The notes beneath the pieces are model-generated. The model was given only the letters and a program-made list of their open reading frames with translations, was not told the origin of the DNA and made no database searches. The position numbers were made by a program, and so were the translations under genes. A stretch of 12,421 nt of DNA from Nanobdellota archaeon (GTDB lineage: Bacteria; Patescibacteriota; Minisyncoccia; UBA6257; GWB1-50-10): the NCBI GenBank assembly GCA_030695805.1, contig JAUYPG010000039.1, forward strand, positions 1 through 12,421. Direction: 5' to 3'. Positions 6,325 to 9,493 of the stretch are shown here, piece after piece (the stretch's first letter is position 1; each line of letters begins with the position of its first letter).

Positions 6325-6600
6325 ATGAAAGCAGTTATCAATATAAAGACAGATAGGGTGATTAAGGAGAAGGCGCAAAAGGTGGCGCGGGAATTGGGCA
6401 TGCCTCTTAGTACGATTATCAACGGGTATCTTGGGCAACTCGTGCGAACCAAGGAAGTGTACTTTTTTTTGGAGGGCGAGCTGAAACCCTCGGTTAAAAA
6501 GCGGCTTGACCGCTTACATCAAGACGTAAAAGAGGGAAAGAATCTTTCGCCGGTTTTTCGAAGCGCCACAGAGATGGATGCGTATTTGAATTCTTTGTGA
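6325..6600 (+). CDS. RelB/DinJ-type antitoxin
   Basis: The 91-residue product has an N-terminal ribbon-helix-helix of RelB/DinJ type: strand KAVINIKTD (2-10), helix VIKEKAQKVARELG (12-25) and helix PLSTIINGYLGQLVRT (27-42). A charged, likely disordered tail of about 45 residues follows. Proteins of this family dimerise, bind the operator through the strands, and wrap the cognate toxin with the tail. The toxin gene follows after 16 bases. The family predicts autorepression, and the operator would overlap the promoter at 6289-6316, but no clear palindrome is visible there. ATG 6325 is chosen from the promoter geometry and the family N-terminus. Confidence 0.85.
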   Translation: MKAVINIKTDRVIKEKAQKVARELGMPLSTIINGYLGQLVRTKEVYFFLEGELKPSVKKRLDRLHQDVKEGKNLSPVFRSATEMDAYLNSL

Positions 6601-6616
6601 GTGCGTACGGGGATAT

Positions 6617-6880
6617 ATGACAATTCATCTTCATCGGAATTTTGAGAAGAAATTTCGGAAGTTGTCTCCAAAACTTAAAGAGAGATTTAAGGAACGAAGA
6701 AATTTGTTTTTTGAGGATTCAAACCATTCATTATTGAACAATCATCCCTTAACTGGAGATAGGGTGGGTCAGTGGAGTATAAACATCACCGGCGATTGGC
6801 GGGCAGTGTATGTGTTTGGCGAGGAAGAAGACGTGATTGTTTTTATTGATATTGATACGCACAGCAATTTGTATTCGTAG
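6617..6880 (+). CDS. RelE/YafQ-type mRNA interferase toxin
   Basis: The 87-residue product belongs to the RelE/ParE fold, closest in pattern to YafQ, which cuts mRNA in the ribosomal A site. The N-terminal FEKKFRKLSPKLKERF helix region is followed by NNHPLTG (His43), WSINITGDWRAVY (Asp60, Trp61, Arg62) and DTHSNLY (His82, Tyr86). His43, Asp60 and His82 match catalytic positions described for YafQ; the second YafQ histidine position is Ser54. It is translated from ATG 6617 with only a weak GGGGA upstream. It converges on rplT with 12 bases between the stop codons and no terminator. An intact toxin with an intact antitoxin suggests a functional module. Confidence 0.85.
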   Translation: MTIHLHRNFEKKFRKLSPKLKERFKERRNLFFEDSNHSLLNNHPLTGDRVGQWSINITGDWRAVYVFGEEEDVIVFIDIDTHSNLYS

Positions 6881-6892
6881 CCGTATCTTCAA

Positions 6893-7240
6893 TTATTTCC
6901 TCACTTCCTCCACTATTTGTTTGAAGACATCGGGGTTTTCGTTCGCGATTTGGGAGAGGATTTTTCTATCCAAAGCGATATTTTTTTGTTTTAAGGCGTG
7001 GATGAATTCGGAGTATTTCATCCCGTGCTCGCGGACCGCCGCGTTGATCCGCACGTTCCAGAGAGAGCGGTATTCTCTTTTCTTTTGTTTTCTCCCTACG
7101 AAGGCGTGGCTCCACGCGTGAAGCACGGCTTCTTTCGCGAGCTTGATGTTGTTTTTTCTGCCCCAACGAAAGCCCTTTACGGCTTTCATAAGTTTCTCGC
7201 GCTTTTTATGTTTTGTGATTCCGCGTTTTACTCGAGGCAT
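6893..7240 (-). CDS. rplT: 50S ribosomal protein L20
   Basis: The 115-residue product matches bacterial L20 in length and sequence: MPRVKRGITKHKKREKLMK at the N-terminus, GFRWGRKNNIKLAKEAV, HAFVGRKQKKREYRSLW, and the C-terminal domain WNVRINAAVREHGMKYSEF. L20 binds 23S rRNA early in 50S assembly. In well-studied bacteria it also represses its own operon by binding the leader or the rpmI-rplT region. It follows rpmI by 71 bases. That gap holds an imperfect hairpin of ATGACN repeats. No clear Shine-Dalgarno site is present. The 3' end nearly meets the toxin gene. Confidence 0.97.
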   Translation of the reverse strand: MPRVKRGITKHKKREKLMKAVKGFRWGRKNNIKLAKEAVLHAWSHAFVGRKQKKREYRSLWNVRINAAVREHGMKYSEFIHALKQKNIALDRKILSQIANENPDVFKQIVEEVRK

Positions 7241-7251
7241 GGCTTTGCACT

Positions 7252-7304
7252 ATGACGATGACTATGACCATGACACCTTGTCATCGTTATGGTCATGTTG
7301 TCAT
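7252..7304. repeat. ATGACN hexamer array and imperfect hairpin between rpmI and rplT
   Basis: Four tandem hexamers ATGACG, ATGACT, ATGACC and ATGACA (7252-7275) are followed by opposite-strand versions (GTCATCG, GGTCATG, GTCATTG), so the two halves can pair in several registers. TGACA/TGTCA and ATGACCA/TGGTCAT are the clearest stems. A role in L20 feedback is possible, but there is no direct evidence. Confidence 0.55.
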
Positions 7305-7311
7305 TGTTCAG

Positions 7312-7485
7312 TTATTTCAGGTATTTGTTTATAACTCGCGCGGAAAATCCCAGTCCCCGCTGTCTTTTTTTGCGGAGGAGCTGGTCCGCGTTTTTGTTTG
7401 TTTTCGAGTGCCCCAGGCCCATGGCACGCCGTTTTATCTTTCCTCCTCCTGTTATCTTTATTCTTTTTGAGATTGCCTTGTTCAT
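7312..7485 (-). CDS. rpmI: 50S ribosomal protein L35 (short form)
   Basis: A 57-codon frame lies exactly where L35 is expected between infC and rplT. The protein starts MNKAISKRIKITGGGKIKRR, matching the conserved SKRFKxTGSGKIKRR core of L35. HSKTNKNADQLLRKKRQRGL follows, and it ends INKYLK. L35 is usually about 65 residues, so this is a short form lacking the usual KMKTHKG-type lead. The start ATG 7485 has no Shine-Dalgarno site. A promoter at 7544-7572 and the GCGAAT array lie upstream. Confidence 0.9.
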   Translation of the reverse strand: MNKAISKRIKITGGGKIKRRAMGLGHSKTNKNADQLLRKKRQRGLGFSARVINKYLK

Positions 7486-7493
7486 GATGCGAC

Positions 7494-7529
7494 GCGAATA
7501 TTACGCGAATTCACGCGAATGACGCGAAT
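7494..7529 (+). repeat. GCGAAT periodic repeat, array 2
   Basis: GCGAAT occurs at 7494, 7505, 7515 and 7524, with spacers of 5, 4 and 3 bases. The last two spacers copy the 4-then-3 pattern of array 1 (2960-2984). It occupies most of the predicted 5' leader of rpmI. Confidence 0.7.
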
Positions 7530-7543
7530 GTAAATACCTATGT

Positions 7544-7572
7544 TGTATAACAGGTTTTGTAATTCTCTGCAA
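7544..7572 (-). promoter_or_regulatory. Sigma70 promoter for rpmI-rplT
   Basis: On the minus strand TTGCAG (7572-7567), a 17-base spacer and TATACA (7549-7544, preceded by TGT, giving an extended -10) predict a start near 7537 and a leader of about 50 bases. This would let the ribosomal protein genes be transcribed separately from infC. Confidence 0.6.
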
Positions 7573-7594
7573 GGCGGGAGAGTTTTAATATTCG

Positions 7595-7609
7595 GGATAT
7601 CGGATATCC
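7595..7609. repeat. Small hairpin after infC
   Basis: GGATAT and ATATCC form a 6-bp stem with a 3-base loop, 8-22 bases past the infC stop. No T-run follows on the minus strand, so it may be a 3'-end stabiliser rather than a terminator. Confidence 0.35.
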
Positions 7610-7616
7610 TGGCTAT

Positions 7617-8171
7617 TTATTTTTTTTGAATTTGGGCGGAGAAGCCGCGAAGGGATTTTTTCGGTTCCGACATCTTCTGGATTGGCACCTCTATCAAGGG
7701 GAAGAAGTTTTCGAGTTTTTGGAGGCCTATGCCCTGGTGCGCTTTTTCCCTGCCTCTTAAGAAAATTTCGATTTCCACCCGATGTCCTTTTTCCAGAAAT
7801 TCGGACACCTTCTTTGCTTTTACTTTCAGATCGTTTTCGGCCATGCGCGGGGTGATGCGCATGCGTTTCATGTCTTTCGCTTTTTGCTCCTTTTTTTGCT
7901 TTTTGTCGTCTTTTTCTTTTTGATATCGGAATTTGTCAAAACTCATAATCCGAACTACGGGCGGGTCCGCGCTTTCCGTGAGCTCGATAAGATCGAGGCC
8001 GCGCTCCATCGCAAGCGTCAGCGCCTCTTCGATTTTCATAATGCCCAAATGTTCGCCCGCCTCGTTTAATACGCGCACTTCTTTCGCGGTAATACCCGCG
8101 TTTCTGCGGTTCGTAATAACCGGCTTCGGCTGCCACCTTTGGAAGTTTCTATTTCTGCGTTTAATAATCAA
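7617..8171 (-). CDS. infC: Translation initiation factor IF-3, non-ATG start
   Basis: The ~184-residue product has the IF3 layout: an N-terminal domain with ITAKEVRVLNEAGEHLGIMK and EALTLAMERGLDLIE, a Lys-rich linker (KEKDDKKQKKEQKAKD), and the C-terminal domain MRITPRMAENDLKVKAKKV...FLEKGHRVEIEIFLRGRE. IF3 binds the 30S subunit, blocks 50S joining and rejects non-canonical start codons. No ATG exists between the in-frame upstream TAG and the first conserved segment. The possible starts are TTG (8171) and two successive ATT codons (8168, 8165). AAGG (8179-8176) lies four bases before the TTG and seven before the first ATT. The ATT is therefore a good candidate and would parallel the self-regulatory AUU start of enterobacterial infC. 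TTG is reported as the outermost option. Confidence 0.95.
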   Translation of the reverse strand: MIIKRRNRNFQRWQPKPVITNRRNAGITAKEVRVLNEAGEHLGIMKIEEALTLAMERGLDLIELTESADPPVVRIMSFDKFRYQKEKDDKKQKKEQKAKDMKRMRITPRMAENDLKVKAKKVSEFLEKGHRVEIEIFLRGREKAHQGIGLQKLENFFPLIEVPIQKMSEPKKSLRGFSAQIQKK

Positions 8172-8182
8172 GGTACCTTGAT
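8167..8182. promoter_or_regulatory. infC: 16-bp perfect palindrome over the infC start region
   Basis: ATCAAGGTACCTTGAT is its own reverse complement. It contains the AAGG and the TTG start, and it touches the first ATT and a TATCAT (-10-like, 8186-8181 minus). In DNA it could be an operator; in RNA it could hide the ribosome site by forming intermolecular pairs or a weak hairpin. Confidence 0.5.
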
Positions 8183-8221
8183 GATACTACGGAGTTCTTT
8201 TGTTGTCTATGTATATTGTTG

Positions 8222-8257
8222 CCCTTCGTCGTCCGCCAGCGGGCGGACTCCTCGGGA
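8222..8257. repeat. Nested palindrome with CCCTTCGTCG / CTCGGGA ends
   Basis: GTCCGCC (8231-8237) pairs with GGCGGAC (8242-8248) around a 4-base loop, and CCC (8222-8224) pairs with GGG (8254-8256). The ends match the module at 534-560, while the inner part matches the TCCG...CGGA palindrome at 9197-9212. Confidence 0.6.
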
Positions 8258-8318
8258 CACTGAATTTCGTAGTTAAGTTTTTTGCGATTTCATCTTGAAA
8301 ATTTAGACGAAATTCGTG

Positions 8319-8651
8319 TGGAGACGGCGAGAGTTGAACTCGCATCCGAGAAGCTTCCCATACACTTTCTACAAGCTTAGTTCTTTAGAAGAAACGGTGC
8401 TGACTCCTTTTTTAGCCGCAGGTACGGAGTCGGCTTGCCGCGGCGAGCTTCAGGTATTACACCGGCGTATCCCTATGAAGCGTCGGGACCGATGCCCTCT
8501 TCGTTAAGGAAGAGAGTTCACCAGTTACGCGTAAGCGAATGCTGGTGCCGCAACTCTTTGGTTTGCAGTTATAGGTTTGGCGTGTTTTACGAGGTCGCCC
8601 ACTCGGCTTGCAGTGTATAAGAGGATATTCCCGTCGAAGCCCTTCGTCCCC
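8319..8651 (-). ncRNA. ssrA: Transfer-messenger RNA (tmRNA)
   Basis: tmRNA rescues stalled ribosomes by acting as alanyl-tRNA and then as a short message tagging the nascent protein for degradation. The minus-strand 5' end GGGGACG pairs with the 3' CGTCTCC (one G-U) to form the acceptor stem, with discriminator A at 8319 and no encoded CCA. The 3' part carries GAGTTCAACTCTCG, a normal T arm. The 5' part has the usual GGGCTTCGACGGG after the acceptor. The tag frame 8566-8525 encodes ANQRVAAPAFAYA followed by TAA; it begins with the usual Ala-Asn and ends Tyr-Ala instead of the common Leu-Ala-Ala. The pseudoknot-rich middle is compatible but was not folded in detail. smpB lies 41 bases upstream on the same strand. 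Confidence 0.95.
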
Positions 8652-8654
8652 ATT

Positions 8655-8684
8655 GACGCGGATTGACGCAGATGAGACGCAGAC
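8655..8684 (+). repeat. GACGCRGAT periodic repeat, array 3
   Basis: GACGCGGAT (8655), GACGCAGAT (8665) and GACGCAGAC (8676) recur at steps of 10 and 11 bases. This is a variant of the GCGAAT arrays, again placed directly before a gene 5' end (ssrA). Confidence 0.5.
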
Positions 8685-8692
8685 ACGCGTTA

Positions 8693-9139
8693 TTATTTTC
8701 TGCGGAGATTTTTTCTTATCTCTTTTTCCGCGTCCCGTTTTTTAATGAGCTCTCGTTTGTCGTGTTTTTTTCTTCCACGGGCAAGCGCGATCTCAATTTT
8801 TATTTTCCCGCGTGGATTATTATACAATTTTATCGGCACTATTGTCAATCCTTCCTGCGTTTTTCCAAAGAGGTGTTTTATCTCATCTTTTTTCAGAAGC
8901 AGGCGTTTTGTGCGCGCGGGGTCATATCCTTCCGGCGCGTTTTTCGGCTGGAAGGAGGGGATCTCGAGGCCCACGAGCTTTGCTTCGCCTCCGCGGATCA
9001 TGACGTGGCCGCCAAAAAGGGAGCCGCCTCGTGTTTTTAGCGACCTTACCTCATGGCCGGTAAGCTCGATGCCTGCCTGAAAGGTCTCGAGGACTTCATA
9101 GTCGAAGCGGGCGCGTTTGTTTTCTGCGAGGGAAGACAC
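8693..9139 (-). CDS. smpB: tmRNA-binding protein SmpB
   Basis: SmpB binds the tRNA-like part of tmRNA and brings it to the empty A site of stalled ribosomes. The 148-residue product has the standard length and motifs: ENKRARFDYEVLETFQAGIEL at 5-25, the conserved GHEVRSLK, GYDPARTKRLLL in the middle, and the basic C-terminal tail RGRKKHDKRELIKKRD, which enters the mRNA channel. GTG 9139 is chosen because the family N-terminus begins there (MSSLAENKRARFDY). The open frame extends upstream to 9664, but that part runs through hairpins and the start of ileS. A TACAAT box ends six bases before the GTG. ssrA follows at once, giving the smpB-ssrA pair. Confidence 0.95.
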   Translation of the reverse strand: MSSLAENKRARFDYEVLETFQAGIELTGHEVRSLKTRGGSLFGGHVMIRGGEAKLVGLEIPSFQPKNAPEGYDPARTKRLLLKKDEIKHLFGKTQEGLTIVPIKLYNNPRGKIKIEIALARGRKKHDKRELIKKRDAEKEIRKNLRRK

Positions 9140-9145
9140 GTTTGC

Positions 9146-9154
9146 ATTGTACCA
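9146..9154 (-). promoter_or_regulatory. Extended -10 promoter of smpB, leaderless-type
   Basis: The minus strand reads TGGTACAAT (9154-9146), a TGn extended -10, followed after six bases by the GTG start at 9139. No Shine-Dalgarno site is present. Confidence 0.55.
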
Positions 9155-9155
9155 A

Positions 9156-9212
9156 TGAAATGAAAAATGGGAAACGAGAAATGATGAAAAGCGAAATCCG
9201 TCAGCTGGCGGA
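9156..9212. repeat. Heptamer array next to a TCCG/CGGA palindrome
   Basis: Four 7-base units TGAAATG, AAAAATG, GGAAACG and AGAAATG (9156-9183) are followed by the palindrome TCCGTCAGCTGGCGGA (9197-9212, 6-bp stem with one G-T). Heptamers beside a palindromic core repeat the composition seen in ileS. Confidence 0.5.
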
Positions 9213-9240
9213 GTAAGACAGCTCGACATAAAACGTAGAG

Positions 9241-9395
9241 CGGGCGACCTTGGAAATGGGTCGCCCGTCGTTGTTCCGCGGGGGACGCGACAGGTTGAGC
9301 ATGGAGCTGGGTACTCAACCGCGGTTAGAAATCTCGAGGTGCTATGCTTCCCCGCCAGCTCTATGATGGCCGCTGGTTGCTCGCGTTGCGGAACT
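9241..9395 (-). ncRNA. Candidate structured small RNA between smpB and ileS
   Basis: This fills most of the 354-base gap between the divergent smpB and ileS genes. Read on the minus strand, GTTCCGC (9394-9388) pairs with GCGGAAC (9279-9273), ACGCGA-type strands pair (9386-9381 with 9290-9285), and an 11-bp helix joins 9365-9355 to 9310-9300 with one G-U. The result is a long hairpin with an internal loop of 15 and 9 bases and a 44-base apical part. A competing 7-bp stem (9320-9314 with 9299-9293) is exclusive with the 11-bp helix. The 3' end would be the 9-bp hairpin 9241-9267, followed by an imperfect CTCTACGTTTTATG. A promoter ends exactly where the first stem begins. It matches no RNA family I can recognise: no SRP GGAAGGAAGC loop and no RNase P core. 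The 6S-like shape is only suggestive. Confidence 0.45.
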
Positions 9396-9401
9396 AAATG
9401 T

Positions 9402-9430
9402 ACTGTAGGACTATTTTCTTGATAATTCAA
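9402..9430 (-). promoter_or_regulatory. Sigma70 promoter facing the candidate RNA
   Basis: The minus strand carries TTGAAT (9430-9425), a 17-base spacer and TACAGT (9407-9402). The predicted start is A9395, one base before the GTTCCGC stem. The -35 box overlaps the left end of the 35-bp palindrome. Confidence 0.5.
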
Positions 9431-9460
9431 TATAAGGGTGTTGAACACCCTTATATTGAA
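9426..9460. promoter_or_regulatory. 35-bp perfect palindrome between divergent promoters
   Basis: Two 17-base arms (9426-9442 and 9444-9460) are perfectly complementary around a single central base. The inner part is AAGGGTGTT/AACACCCTT. No T-run follows on either strand, which argues against a terminator. Its position over the minus -35 box and 34 bases before ileS suits an operator or an mRNA-level hairpin. Confidence 0.6.
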
Positions 9461-9475
9461 GTTGAAGGAGGGGGC

Positions 9476-9484
9476 TGATAGAAT
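9476..9484 (+). promoter_or_regulatory. Extended -10 promoter of ileS, leaderless-type
   Basis: TGATAGAAT is a TGn extended -10; ATG 9494 follows nine bases later. GGAGGGGG (9467-9474) is too far from the start (19 bases) to act as its ribosome site and would lie upstream of the transcript. Confidence 0.5.
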
Positions 9485-9493
9485 GGGCTTATT

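Noticed and set aside
8287..8313. Hairpin ATTTC.../...GAAAT downstream of ssrA as its terminator
   Set aside because: On the transcribed strand it is followed by an A-run, not a T-run, so it does not fit an intrinsic terminator.
9299..9325. T-box-like string GGGTACTCAACCGCGG upstream of ileS
   Set aside because: It resembles a T-box core, but the UGGN bulge is not in place, no specifier stem with an Ile codon is evident, and the hairpin before ileS lacks a T-run. The ileS promoter also lies downstream of it.
9293..9365. H-type pseudoknot formed by the 7-bp and 11-bp helices at once
   Set aside because: No linker bases are available to cross an 11-bp helix, so the two helices are better read as alternatives.
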